DNA from: Planctomycetota bacterium
GTDB lineage: Bacteria > Planctomycetota > Phycisphaerae > Phycisphaerales > UBA1924
DNA: 50,622 bases
Assembly: GCA_023434205.1 (NCBI GenBank)
Contig: JAEYTB010000045.1
Coordinates: 1-50,622, forward strand
Direction of reading: 5' to 3'
How positions within the stretch are numbered: position 1 is the first letter of the stretch; each line of letters begins with the position of its first letter. Positions 40,674 through 48,858 of this stretch are shown piece after piece. The translations under genes and the position numbers were made by a program. A model generated the notes under the pieces. That model was not told where the DNA came from, made no database searches, and saw only the letters and a program-made list of their open reading frames with translations.

Positions 40674-41339
40674 TCAGGCTCGCACGAACGGGTTGGATCG
40701 CTTCTCGTCGCCGATGGTCGATTCCGGGCCGTGGCCGGGGTAGATCGTGGTGTCGTCCGGCAGCGTGTAGAGCCGCTCGCGGATGGAGCGTGCGAGCGTC
40801 GCGAAGTCCGAGCCTGGGAAGTCCGTGCGGCCGATGCTGCCGGCAAAGAGTGTGTCGCCGACGATCGCCGTGCGCGACGGGGCGTGGTAGAAGGTGACGC
40901 CCCCCGGCGAGTGCCCCGGGGTGTGCAGCACCGCCCACTCCTGCCCCTCCAGCGTGAGGGTGTCGCCGTGCCGCAGCAGACGGTCGGGGCCGTGGCAGGT
41001 CACCCCGATACCCGAGAGGATGCTGAGGTTGAGGCTGGGGTCCTGGGTCCACTGCTCCTCGGCCTCGTGGAGCAGGACGGGGGTGCCCGGAAAAGCGCGC
41101 AACACGTTGTCAACACCGGCGATATGGTCCAGGTGCGCGTGCGTCAGGAGGATGGCCTCCGGCGTCAGTGAGAGCTCCCTGACGCGCCCGACGACCGGGG
41201 AAGGGTTCATCCCCGGGTCCACAATCCAGCAGCCGCGGGCGGCGGGGGTGCGTACGAGGTAGCAGTTCGTGGCGAAGGGCCCGAGGACATAGGCTTCCAG
41301 GACGGGGGCCTGCGTGGTCTGATGCATGGAGTGGGACAT
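40674..41339 (-). CDS. metallo-beta-lactamase-fold hydrolase (glyoxalase II-like)
   Basis: This 221-residue zinc hydrolase has the motif THAHLDHIAG, followed by HTPGHSPGGVTFY, then GDTLFAGSIGRTDFPGSD and the final GHGPESTIGDEKRSNPF. That combination is the GloB/YcbL subgroup of cytosolic hydroxyacylglutathione hydrolase-like enzymes. The substrate may be a thioester such as S-lactoylglutathione or another small thiol conjugate. The message looks leaderless: TAGAGT lies six bases before the ATG. The length is right for the short YcbL type. Confidence 0.92.
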   Translation of the reverse strand: MSHSMHQTTQAPVLEAYVLGPFATNCYLVRTPAARGCWIVDPGMNPSPVVGRVRELSLTPEAILLTHAHLDHIAGVDNVLRAFPGTPVLLHEAEEQWTQDPSLNLSILSGIGVTCHGPDRLLRHGDTLTLEGQEWAVLHTPGHSPGGVTFYHAPSRTAIVGDTLFAGSIGRTDFPGSDFATLARSIRERLYTLPDDTTIYPGHGPESTIGDEKRSNPFVRA

Positions 41340-41345
41340 CGCCGA

Positions 41346-41351
41346 ACTCTA
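41346..41351 (-). promoter_or_regulatory. candidate -10 element (TAGAGT) for leaderless MBL hydrolase mRNA
   Basis: On the minus strand TAGAGT ends six bases before the ATG at 41339. There is no Shine-Dalgarno sequence in the gap. Confidence 0.5.
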
Positions 41352-41447
41352 TGAGGGGCGGTCCGCGGAGCGCCGGGTGAGGGGAAACCCTGCCCGGGCT
41401 TCATCCGCCCCCCGGTCGCGGGCCGCACGCTGTCAAAGGAGGTTGGT

Positions 41448-42428
41448 ATGAGCCAGCTTGATGATCCTCCGGTGGTCCCCGGTACACAGCGGGCGCGGAA
41501 GCAGGGCGGGAACGCCGTGCTCGCGTGGCTGGGCGTGGTGTACTTCGTCGCGCTTGGGCTGTCGATCATGCTCATCGTGCGGGGCGACTACCAGCTCGGG
41601 GCGATCGGCGCGATGCTCGTGCTGACCATGGGGCCGGTCTCGTTCGTGATCGCCCTGGCGCACGTGGACCGCACGAAAGCGCAGCTCATGGAGCGGGTGG
41701 AGGAGCTGACCCGCACGGTGCGGGCGCTCAATAACCACGCGTCCCTGTCCAACGATGCGCGCCGCGTGCTGAACCGCCAGGCGGAGCGCGACCTGCTGCG
41801 GCTGGCGATCGAGGAGGACATCGAGAGCCGGAACTGGGACGCCGCGATGGTGCTCGTGAAGGAGCTGGCCGACAACTTCGGCTACCGGGCCGACGCGGAA
41901 GAGTTCCGCCGCAAGATCGATCAGGCCCGGCACCAGACGGTGGACCGCGAGGTGTCCGACGCCATCGGCTACCTGGACGGGCTGATCATCCAGCGCCGTT
42001 GGGACGAGGCGCTGGTGGACGCGGCGCGCATCCAGCGGCTGTACCCCGACTCGCCGCGGGTGGAGCCGCTCAAGGCGCGGGTGGAGGATGCCCGGGGGCT
42101 CTACAAGAAGGAGCTGGAGCGGAGGTTCCTCCAGGCGGCGCAGGAAGGCCGCCCCGAGGAGGCGCTACTGCTGATGAAGGAGCTGGACCCCTACCTGACC
42201 GTGACAGAGGCCGAGCCGCTGCGCGAGATGGCCCGGGGTGTGATCGGCATGGCCCGCGAGACGCTCGGAGCCTCGTTCAAGATGGCCGTGCAGGATCGGC
42301 AGTGGCGCGAGGCGGCGAGGATCGGCGACCGAATCATCGCGGAGTTCCCCAACAGCCGCATGGCCGCGGAGGTGCGGGATGTGATCGACGGCATCCGGAT
42401 GCGGGCGAACGAGGGGCAGCCGGCGTAG
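41448..42428 (+). CDS. hypothetical two-span membrane protein with helical repeat domain
   Basis: AAAGGAGG before the ATG is the strongest ribosome site in the window. The 326-residue product has two membrane helices at about 23-43 and 50-71. A coiled-coil-like stretch (RTKAQLMERVEELTRTVRAL) follows. A cytoplasmic helical domain with irregular TPR-like repeats completes it, for example GYLDGLIIQRRWDEALVDA and KMAVQDRQWREAARIGDRI. No known family name fits. It may be a scaffold at the inner membrane. Its stop touches the stop of lspA. Confidence 0.75.
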   Translation: MSQLDDPPVVPGTQRARKQGGNAVLAWLGVVYFVALGLSIMLIVRGDYQLGAIGAMLVLTMGPVSFVIALAHVDRTKAQLMERVEELTRTVRALNNHASLSNDARRVLNRQAERDLLRLAIEEDIESRNWDAAMVLVKELADNFGYRADAEEFRRKIDQARHQTVDREVSDAIGYLDGLIIQRRWDEALVDAARIQRLYPDSPRVEPLKARVEDARGLYKKELERRFLQAAQEGRPEEALLLMKELDPYLTVTEAEPLREMARGVIGMARETLGASFKMAVQDRQWREAARIGDRIIAEFPNSRMAAEVRDVIDGIRMRANEGQPA

Positions 42429-43064
42429 TCAGGCGCTGGGCGCCTTGGCCGCCTTGGGCTCGCGCAGGGCCCGGATCACCAGCACGCCAATGCCGATGAT
42501 CAGGAACAGGTCCGCCACGTTCGAGACGTAGGGCCAGACCTCGGTCCCCCCCCAGGGCCACGACCAGCCGAAGGGCAGGTGGACCCGCGGCAGGGGGTGG
42601 ATGAAGTCGCGCACGCAGGCGTACACGACCCGGTCGTACAGGTTCCCCAGGCCGCCGGCCAGGAGCAGTCCGATCGCCACGTGCGCTGCGTGCTCGCCGG
42701 GGGTGGTCCACTTACCGAAGAGCCACAGCCCCGCGCCCAGGGCGCCGACCGTGAAGACGATGAAGAACGTCCGCTTGCCCGCGCCGATGCCGAAGACCGC
42801 GCCGCGGTTGGCCACCAGCGTGAACTCGAGCAGGCGGGGCACGACGATCACCGGGTCGTGCAAGGGGATCTGGTCGGCGGGCTGCCCGGTGAGCAGCACC
42901 ATCTCGCGGTCGATCACCACGGGCGCGACCGCGACGTGCCGGAACGCGAGGTGCTTGGACCCAAGGTCTGCGATCAGGCCCAGGACGGTGACAATGAGCA
43001 GCACGGCCCAGGCGCGCGGGCGTCGCCACGTGGGGCGCGCGGGTGGCGGGGGGGGCGCCGCCAT
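42429..43064 (-). CDS. lspA: signal peptidase II (prolipoprotein signal peptidase)
   Basis: This membrane aspartyl protease removes the signal peptide from lipoproteins such as those encoded at 2837 and 28655. The 211-residue product has four hydrophobic helices and the conserved boxes NRGAVFGIG, GGLGNLYDRV and SNVADLFLIIG; the aspartates of the last two are catalytic. It is longer than the usual 160 residues because of a Pro/Arg-rich N-terminus and an insertion before the first box. The ATG overlaps the stop of the DksA-like gene by one base, so the two are coupled. Confidence 0.95.
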   Translation of the reverse strand: MAAPPPPPARPTWRRPRAWAVLLIVTVLGLIADLGSKHLAFRHVAVAPVVIDREMVLLTGQPADQIPLHDPVIVVPRLLEFTLVANRGAVFGIGAGKRTFFIVFTVGALGAGLWLFGKWTTPGEHAAHVAIGLLLAGGLGNLYDRVVYACVRDFIHPLPRVHLPFGWSWPWGGTEVWPYVSNVADLFLIIGIGVLVIRALREPKAAKAPSA

Positions 43065-43903
43065 CAGCCCCTCATCGACTGGCGTTCAAGCTCGCGGGCG
43101 GCCTCGATGGAGTAGCGGGCCCAGGGCAGCTCCTCCAGACGCTCCACCTTGATCGGCTTCCCGCTCATCTCGCAGATGCCGTAGGTGCCGTCGGCGATGC
43201 GGCCCAGCGCGTCGTCGATCTCGCGGATCAGCTTGCGGTCCGCGGCGGCCAGGTCGAGCGAGAGGGCCTGGTCGTAGGCCTCGGACCCCTGCTCGGCGAG
43301 GTGCTGGGGCATGTTGGAGAGAGCGCCGCTCTGACCGCGGAGGGCCTGAGACTCCATGGTGGAGACGTCGCCAAAGAGCTCGCGGCGCTTGGCGATGAGG
43401 ATGGTCCGGAAGTGCTCAAGCTCCTTCTTGTTGAAGGGCGTCTTCGCCGTCGGGCGGGGCAGGTCGTTCTGGACGCCGCCGTGCTGGCCCAGGGGCCGCT
43501 GCGCGGCGGCCTTGGGGCCGGAGGGAATCAGCGGCTTGCGGGCGGGGCCCTTAGGGTCGAGCAGGCGGCCCATGCCGGCGGGGACGGCGGAGATGGTGGA
43601 ACTCGGCGCCTTGGCCTTTTTCGCCGGCTTCTGCGAGACGATCGTGATGCCCTTGCGGCCGGACTTCGAGGCGTCGCCCTTGGGCTCTTCCTTGGGGGCC
43701 TCCACCGGCTTGGCGGCCTTCTTCTTGTCAACCTTGGGCTCAGGGGCGGCTACAGCCTTGGCTTTGCTGGACTTAGCCTTCGTCTTAGGCGCAGCGGCCT
43801 TGGCGGCGGGCGCCTTCGCAGGCTTCTTGGCGGGCTTGGCGGCCTTGGACGTGCCGGCCTTCTTTGCCTTGGGCTTCGCGGCTTTGGGGGCTTTTTTCGC
43901 CAC
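43064..43903 (-). CDS. DksA/TraR-like protein with Lys/Ala/Pro-rich N-terminus and degraded zinc finger
   Basis: This 279-residue protein has a low-complexity, basic first half (repeats of KAAKPAKK type, about residues 1-105). A DksA-type coiled coil follows at about 155-245 (KKELEHFRTILIAKRRELFGD ... DLAAADRKLIREIDDALGRI). The C-terminal part, YGICEMSGKPIKVERLEELPWARYSIEA, aligns with the zinc-finger region of the family but keeps only the first of four cysteines. DksA relatives bind RNA polymerase in the secondary channel; the basic tail could bind nucleic acid. A promoter candidate lies at 43985-44013. It is cotranscribed with lspA. Confidence 0.85.
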   Translation of the reverse strand: MAKKAPKAAKPKAKKAGTSKAAKPAKKPAKAPAAKAAAPKTKAKSSKAKAVAAPEPKVDKKKAAKPVEAPKEEPKGDASKSGRKGITIVSQKPAKKAKAPSSTISAVPAGMGRLLDPKGPARKPLIPSGPKAAAQRPLGQHGGVQNDLPRPTAKTPFNKKELEHFRTILIAKRRELFGDVSTMESQALRGQSGALSNMPQHLAEQGSEAYDQALSLDLAAADRKLIREIDDALGRIADGTYGICEMSGKPIKVERLEELPWARYSIEAARELERQSMRG

Positions 43904-43984
43904 TGGGACCTCTCGTCCAGGCTGGTCGCGGGGGGAAGCGGGCGTGCGGTGCCTGCGCCGCGCCTGATCCCGATAATGGGCCGA

Positions 43985-44013
43985 AACGTAGGCCTGATCA
44001 GGCGGTTAGTCAA
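43985..44013 (-). promoter_or_regulatory. promoter with palindrome in the spacer, upstream of the DksA-like gene
   Basis: On the minus strand TTGACT (44013-44008) and TACGTT (43990-43985) are separated by exactly 17 bases. The 12-base perfect palindrome GCCTGATCAGGC (43992-44003) lies within the spacer. A half-site GATCAGGC recurs at 43962-43969, downstream of the predicted start of transcription. This layout suits a repressor or an MerR-like activator; no regulator is identified. Confidence 0.55.
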
Positions 44014-44036
44014 AGAGGGTGGCTAACAAAGCCCTG

Positions 44037-45059
44037 TCAGGAAGCCGCGGCGGGCGCGGCGTCGGATGACTCCAGGTAGGAGCCCATCCGGCGGTAACGC
44101 TGGTACCGTTCCTCGAGCAGGGAGTCCAGATCGAGCTTGCGCAGGTGCTGCAGGTTGTTCACGATCCAGGACTGGAGTGAGAGCGCCGTTGTCTTGGGGT
44201 CGCGGTGCGCCGCCCCGGGGGGTTCCTCGATCACGCTGTCGATGATCCCCAGCGACATGTTGTCCGCGGCGGTCAGCTTGAGCGCCCGCGCCGCGGCGAG
44301 GTTGGTCTGCTCGTTGGCTTCCTTCCACAGGATCGCCGCGCAGCCCTCGGGGCTGATGACGGTGTACCACGAGTAGCGGAGCATCCCGACGCGGTCGGCC
44401 ACCGCGATGCCCAGCGCGCCGCCCGAGCCACCTTCGCCGATCACGATGCTGACGATCGGCACGCGCAGGCGGCTCATTTCCAGCATGTTCACGGCGATGG
44501 CCTCGGCCTGCCCGCGCTGTTCGGCGCCCAGGCCCGGGTACGCGCCGGGGGTGTCCACGAGCGTGACGACGGGCACGCCGTACTTCTCGGCGAGCTTCAT
44601 CTTGGCGAGGGCTTTGCGGTAGCCCTCGGGGTGGGCGCAGCCGAAGTGGCAGGCGATCTTCTCGCTGGTCTGCTTGCCCTTCTGGTGGCCCACGAGCATG
44701 ACCTTGAGCGGGCCGATGCGTGCGAAGCCGGTGACGATGGCCGGGTCGTCGCCGTGCCGGCGGTCGCCGTGGAGCTCGGTGAAGTCGCGGAAGATGAGGT
44801 TGATGTAGTCGCGGGTCTGTGGGCGGAGGGGGTGGCGCGCGACGCGGACGGTGTCCCAGGGGGAGAGGTTGGCGTAGATCTTGTCGAGCTGGGCCTTGTG
44901 GGCCGCCTGGAGCTCGGCGATCTCCGACTGGAGCTGGCGGACGGCGGGGCTGTCCTCACCCGCGCCGGCCTCGGCCTTGAGCCGCAGCTCCGCGGCCTCG
45001 ATCTGCTGGTCGAGCTCAATCAGCGGCTTTTCAAACTCGAGCTGGTAGAAGGTCGCCAT
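44037..45059 (-). CDS. accA: acetyl-CoA carboxylase carboxyltransferase subunit alpha
   Basis: This is the alpha half of the carboxyltransferase that makes malonyl-CoA for fatty acid synthesis. The 340-residue protein has the N-terminal coiled coil, RPQTRDYINLIF, GHQKGKQTSEKIACHFG and GGSGGALGIAVADRVGML followed by SPEGCAAILWK. These crotonase-fold motifs are diagnostic and the length is normal. CCGGAG lies upstream of the ATG, with TAAACT as a possible -10 box about 27 bases before it. It is divergent from proC. The DksA-like gene downstream has its own promoter. Confidence 0.97.
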   Translation of the reverse strand: MATFYQLEFEKPLIELDQQIEAAELRLKAEAGAGEDSPAVRQLQSEIAELQAAHKAQLDKIYANLSPWDTVRVARHPLRPQTRDYINLIFRDFTELHGDRRHGDDPAIVTGFARIGPLKVMLVGHQKGKQTSEKIACHFGCAHPEGYRKALAKMKLAEKYGVPVVTLVDTPGAYPGLGAEQRGQAEAIAVNMLEMSRLRVPIVSIVIGEGGSGGALGIAVADRVGMLRYSWYTVISPEGCAAILWKEANEQTNLAAARALKLTAADNMSLGIIDSVIEEPPGAAHRDPKTTALSLQSWIVNNLQHLRKLDLDSLLEERYQRYRRMGSYLESSDAAPAAAS

Positions 45060-45113
45060 GGCGGCTCCGGGAGGGTGTCCGGTAGTTTATGGCGGGAGGG
45101 GCCGTGGGGTCGG

Positions 45114-45119
45114 TACCTT
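45114..45119 (+). promoter_or_regulatory. candidate -10 element (TACCTT) for leaderless proC
   Basis: TACCTT ends six bases before the proC ATG and no Shine-Dalgarno sequence is present. It lies in a 66-base gap shared with the divergent accA promoter. Confidence 0.5.
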
Positions 45120-45125
45120 GTGTGA

Positions 45126-45941
45126 ATGGGCACACGCATGGCGGTTATCGGCGGCGGGAACATGGGGTCCGCGATCGTGGAGGGGGCGGTCGCGGCCGGG
45201 GTGCTGGCCGGGGCCGAGGTCGTGGTGGCCGAGCCGGATGAGCGGAAGTGGGGGGTGTTCGAGCGGGTGGGCGTGCGGGTTGTTGAGGATTCCAGCGCGG
45301 CGTTGGCGATGCTGGATTCGGACGGGCAGGTGCTGGTGGCGGTCAAGCCGCAGATGTTCGCGGCGCTGTGCGCTGAAGTGGGGGGGTGGGCCGGTTGGAA
45401 CGGGCGGATGGTGATCAGCATCATGGCGGGAGTGAGGACGGAGAAGGTGCGTGCGGGGCTCGGCGGTGGTGCGAAGGTGGTCCGCGCGATGCCCAATACG
45501 CCTGTGCGGCTGCGGCGTGGGCTGACGGCGGTGTGCGTGGGCGAGGGCGCGATCGACGGTGATGCGGCGTTTTGTGAACGGCTGTTCGGCGCGGTGGGCG
45601 AGGTTGTGCGGGCGCGGGAGGAGTTGTTTGACGCCTTCACGGCGGTGGCGGCCTCGGGGCCGGCGTACGTCTTTCACCTGGCGCAGGCGATGGCGGAGGC
45701 GGCGGAGGCGGTTGGGTTTGACCCGGCCACAGCGATGAAGCTCGCAAGGGTGACGGTGGCGGGGGCGGGGGCGCTCCTGGAATCGAGCGAGCAGACCCCC
45801 GCGGAGCTGATCGCGGGCGTCCAAAGCAAGGGTGGCACCACGGAAGCCGCGATGAGCGTGCTCTCACGCTCTGGCGTCCGTGGGGCGGTTGTGGAGGCGA
45901 TCATCGCGGCACGCGACCGCGGGCGGGCGCTGGGGGGCTGA
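45126..45941 (+). CDS. proC: pyrroline-5-carboxylate reductase
   Basis: This enzyme makes the final step of proline synthesis, reducing 1-pyrroline-5-carboxylate with NAD(P)H. The 271-residue product has the N-terminal Rossmann loop VIGGGNMGSAI, the strand VLVAVKPQ, MPNTPVRLRRG and the C-terminal signature ASGPAYVFHLAQAMAEAA followed by SKGGTTEAAMSVL. All are as in the family. A second methionine at residue 5 could also start the protein, but the TACCTT spacing favours the first. It is convergent with the ABC permease gene, two bases away. Confidence 0.96.
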   Translation: MGTRMAVIGGGNMGSAIVEGAVAAGVLAGAEVVVAEPDERKWGVFERVGVRVVEDSSAALAMLDSDGQVLVAVKPQMFAALCAEVGGWAGWNGRMVISIMAGVRTEKVRAGLGGGAKVVRAMPNTPVRLRRGLTAVCVGEGAIDGDAAFCERLFGAVGEVVRAREELFDAFTAVAASGPAYVFHLAQAMAEAAEAVGFDPATAMKLARVTVAGAGALLESSEQTPAELIAGVQSKGGTTEAAMSVLSRSGVRGAVVEAIIAARDRGRALGG

Positions 45942-45943
45942 GT

Positions 45944-47152
45944 TCAGAAGTCGCGCCGCGCGAACCGCCAGCAGGCGAAGGCCAGCACGACAGACTCGAA
46001 CGCGAAGGAGGTTCCCAGGACCCACCACAGCGACCGGCTGCGGAGGGCCTGCTCGGCCTGCGCCTGCACTTCGGCGTTGGTGAGGGAATCGTCGTCGCTC
46101 GTGCCGCGGATTTTGCGGCGCTGGAGCTCCCGATCGCGCTGGCGTTCCATGACGGCGGTGCTGAAGCGCTGGATTTCCTGCGGGGTCAGGATGGTGCGCT
46201 CGAGCAGCTCGATGGTCTCGGTGGTCTTGGGGAGCGGCGTCTTGACCTTGATCAGGATGCCGTGCCAGAAGCGGAGCTGCTTGAGGTCTTTCCTGGATTC
46301 CTCGAGCTCGCGCTGGCCGCGCTCCAGCAGCGGGTTCGCGGCGAAGAGCTCGGCCTGGGTGTGCTCGCGTCGGGGCGAGGGGGTGACCGGCTCGCGGCCC
46401 TCCTCCAGCGCCAGCTTGTCTTCCTTCAGCCTGTCGGCCTCGTTCTGCGCGGCCCGCTCGCGCCGGGGGACGATCCTTTCCAGGGATTCCACGCGCGACT
46501 CGAAGTACTCGCGCCCGAAGACCATCGCGGCATCGCCGGCGTTCATCGCGAACAGCAGCAGCCAGACCAGGAAGGTGAGCAGCAGCGAGGCGATGGTGGA
46601 CCTGGTCAGCACGCCGAAAAGGGCGCACAGGCAGTACAGGAAACTGAAGAACGCAAGGACCAGGGGCACGGCGAGCAGGAGCTTGGGCTCCCAGGAACCG
46701 CCGCGGATGCCGAGCATGACCATGCACAGGCCGCAGAAGACCAGGACCTGGACGCCTACGAAGATGAGTGCGGCGAAGTACTTGGTGAGGAAGAGGCGGA
46801 CGCGGCCGATGGGTTTGCTGATGACCATCTCCACCGCGCCGCCGGCGAGGAAGTCGGGGAAGATGGGGGCGGTGGAGATGAGCGCGAGGATGGTGGCGAT
46901 CCAGGCGAGCCAGAGCTGGATGCCGAAGTTGACGAAGACCCACTTGTAGTAGGCGGCGGGGGTCCAGAAGTTGGTGTTGAAGAGGGGGTTGGGGATCGTC
47001 CAGGCGAGCAGCGTGATGCCCCGCTCGTTGATGCCCACGCCCGCGAAGACCAGCACGCACAGCGCGGAGATGAGCAGCGAAATCCAGAACAGCTTCTTGC
47101 TGTGCAACTCGCGGTAGCTGTCAACGAGGATGGCCCAGGTCTGACCGATCAT
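45944..47152 (-). CDS. ABC-2 type transporter permease
   Basis: This 402-residue membrane protein is the permease of an exporter. The first helix follows WAILVDSYRELHSKKLFWIS, a typical ABC-2 opening. At least five more hydrophobic segments follow, the last just before the C-terminus (LGTSFAFESVVLAFACWRFAR). A charged, partly coiled-coil loop of about 150 residues in the middle (ESLERIVPRRERA ... LEESRKDLKQL) is unusual for the family and would lie outside or between helices. The start overlaps the ATPase stop by four bases. The substrate is unknown. Confidence 0.87.
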   Translation of the reverse strand: MIGQTWAILVDSYRELHSKKLFWISLLISALCVLVFAGVGINERGITLLAWTIPNPLFNTNFWTPAAYYKWVFVNFGIQLWLAWIATILALISTAPIFPDFLAGGAVEMVISKPIGRVRLFLTKYFAALIFVGVQVLVFCGLCMVMLGIRGGSWEPKLLLAVPLVLAFFSFLYCLCALFGVLTRSTIASLLLTFLVWLLLFAMNAGDAAMVFGREYFESRVESLERIVPRRERAAQNEADRLKEDKLALEEGREPVTPSPRREHTQAELFAANPLLERGQRELEESRKDLKQLRFWHGILIKVKTPLPKTTETIELLERTILTPQEIQRFSTAVMERQRDRELQRRKIRGTSDDDSLTNAEVQAQAEQALRSRSLWWVLGTSFAFESVVLAFACWRFARRDF

Positions 47153-48177
47153 GGGCGGGCTCCGTTGACGCCCGCGGCGCCGGGGGGCAGGGTGGCGCCG
47201 CTGGAGTCCGTGACGGCTTCCATAAACAGGTCCTCCAGGGAAGGCCGGACGCAGCGCACCTGGCGGATCGCGAGCGAGCGGGCGCGGAGCGCATCGATGA
47301 GCGGCTGGATGACCTGCGCATCCGGGGTGTTGACCCGCACATCGCAGGCGTGCTGCGAGGCGGTCACGGGTTCCGCGAGGTCGCGCGTCCAGGGCAGGAC
47401 GCCGGAGGGCGTTTCGCCGGGGCTGCGCAGGCTGAAGATGTCGGCGAAGGCCAGGGCGCACGCGCCGGCATCGGCCGCGAGCGAGACCTCGTAGTACGTG
47501 CGGTGGGCGGTAAGGTCGTGGATGGTCCCCTGGCTGGCGACCTTCCCCTGGACCATGATCGCGACGCGGTCGCAGACCATCTCGAGCTCGCTGAGCAGGT
47601 GGCTGTTGATAAAGACGGTGCGGCCCTCATCGCGCATGCGGCTGACCAGGTTGCGGATATCGCGCCGGCCAACGGGGTCCACGCCGTCGGTGGGCTCGTC
47701 GAGCAGGACCAGTTCGGGGTTGTTGACCAATGCCTGGGCGATGCCGACGCGCTGGCGCATGCCCTTGCTGTAGCCGCGGACCCGCTTATCCGCCCACGCC
47801 GTCATGCCGACGAGGTCGAGGAGCTCGGCGCCGCGCCGGCGGCGCTCGGCACGCGGGGTCCGGGTGAGCGCGCCGTAGAAGTCAATCACCTGCGCGCCCG
47901 TGAGGTAGTCCGGGAAGCGGTGGTGCTCGGGCAGGTAGCCGATGCGGGCGAGCGTGGGCTTGTGGCCGACGGGCTGGCCGAGCATGGTGCCCTGGGCCTG
48001 CGTGGGGCGGATCACCGTCATCAGGATTTTGACGAGCGTGCTCTTGCCGGCCCCGTTGGGACCCAGCAGCCCGAAGATCTCGCCCCGACGGACGCGCATC
48101 TCGATGCCCTGGAGGGCGTGGACGCGTCCGGCGTAGGTCTTGGACACATGGGAGAGGTCGAGGGCGAGTTCGGACAT
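47149..48177 (-). CDS. ABC transporter ATP-binding protein
   Basis: This 342-residue ATPase partners the following permease. Walker A is GPNGAGKSTLVK, the signature is YSKGMRQRVGIAQAL, Walker B is LVLLDEPTDGVDP and the switch histidine is in NSHLLSE. The C-terminal 110 residues form the extra domain seen in multidrug and gliding-type exporters (CcmA-like). The pair probably exports a lipid, drug or polymer. The methyltransferase gene lies 18 bases upstream on the same strand, so three genes may share a transcript. Confidence 0.95.
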   Translation of the reverse strand: MSELALDLSHVSKTYAGRVHALQGIEMRVRRGEIFGLLGPNGAGKSTLVKILMTVIRPTQAQGTMLGQPVGHKPTLARIGYLPEHHRFPDYLTGAQVIDFYGALTRTPRAERRRRGAELLDLVGMTAWADKRVRGYSKGMRQRVGIAQALVNNPELVLLDEPTDGVDPVGRRDIRNLVSRMRDEGRTVFINSHLLSELEMVCDRVAIMVQGKVASQGTIHDLTAHRTYYEVSLAADAGACALAFADIFSLRSPGETPSGVLPWTRDLAEPVTASQHACDVRVNTPDAQVIQPLIDALRARSLAIRQVRCVRPSLEDLFMEAVTDSSGATLPPGAAGVNGARP

Positions 48178-48195
48178 GCGGAGCCTTGTTGGGGA

Positions 48196-48846
48196 TCACA
48201 CGCGGCGCTTTGCGACCACGTGGAAGATATGCCAGTCCTTGACCTCGCCCGTGGCCCCGGGCTCACGGTTCTCGATTTCTTTCAGGTCCTCGAGGTTGAA
48301 GGTACGCAACAGGGCGTTGAGCTGTTCGCGGGTGTGGTGGGTGCGGTCGGGCAGGACGGCCCAGGCGTCCCGCTCGCCAAGGAACTGCCCGGCGAACCGG
48401 CCGCCTACCGGGATCGCCGCGGTAATGGTCTGCCAAAGACGTGGGAAGGCCGGAGGGTCGCAGAACGGCAGGGCGTAGCTGGCGTTGACCAGGTCGGCCT
48501 TCGGGAGCTCCAAACCCTCGAACGGCGCGACCAGGGTTTCAAGGCGGGGGAGGTGCTCAGGCGGGACTTTCTTGAGGAGCAGCTCGATGGCCAGCGGGCT
48601 GGAGTCGATCGCGAGGACGCGCCAGCCGCGGGAGAGCAGCTCGAGGGTGTCCCGCCCGCTGCCGCAGCCAAGGTCGATGGCGAAGCGGTCGGCGGGCGGT
48701 TCCTTGGCGAACAGCTCCAGGGCTCTGAGCAGCGTGTCGCGGGCGGGTTTGCCCTCAACGGCGGCGAAGTACCCCGGCCAGTCGCGCTTCGCGGCGTGCT
48801 CGTGGGCCTTAGGCGTCGGGGGCGTGCTGGGCGTTGGGGGGGTCAT
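48196..48846 (-). CDS. class I SAM-dependent methyltransferase
   Basis: This is a 216-residue enzyme with a Pro/Thr-rich start. Motif I AIDLGCGSGRDTLELL is near residue 56, AIDSSPLAIELL comes next and NASYALPFCDP matches motif III. The closest style is the TehB/thiopurine-type small-molecule methyltransferases, but the substrate cannot be stated. I chose the ATG at 48846 because the frame upstream is the antisense of ubiD. No ribosome site is present. The start is only 12 bases from the divergent ubiD start. It may be cotranscribed with the ABC exporter genes. Confidence 0.85.
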   Translation of the reverse strand: MTPPTPSTPPTPKAHEHAAKRDWPGYFAAVEGKPARDTLLRALELFAKEPPADRFAIDLGCGSGRDTLELLSRGWRVLAIDSSPLAIELLLKKVPPEHLPRLETLVAPFEGLELPKADLVNASYALPFCDPPAFPRLWQTITAAIPVGGRFAGQFLGERDAWAVLPDRTHHTREQLNALLRTFNLEDLKEIENREPGATGEVKDWHIFHVVAKRRV

Positions 48847-48851
48847 AGGGT
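48846..48851 (+). promoter_or_regulatory. candidate -10 element (TAGGGT) for leaderless ubiD
   Basis: TAGGGT ends seven bases before the ubiD ATG at 48859. Its first base is the last base of the opposite gene's start codon, so the two genes share promoter DNA. Confidence 0.4.
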
Positions 48852-48858
48852 TGGGGGT

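Noticed and set aside
47153..47461. Upstream extension of the ABC permease frame to 47461
   Set aside because: The extension is an alternative frame of the ATPase gene; the ATG at 47152 with ATGA overlap begins the natural ABC-2 N-terminus.
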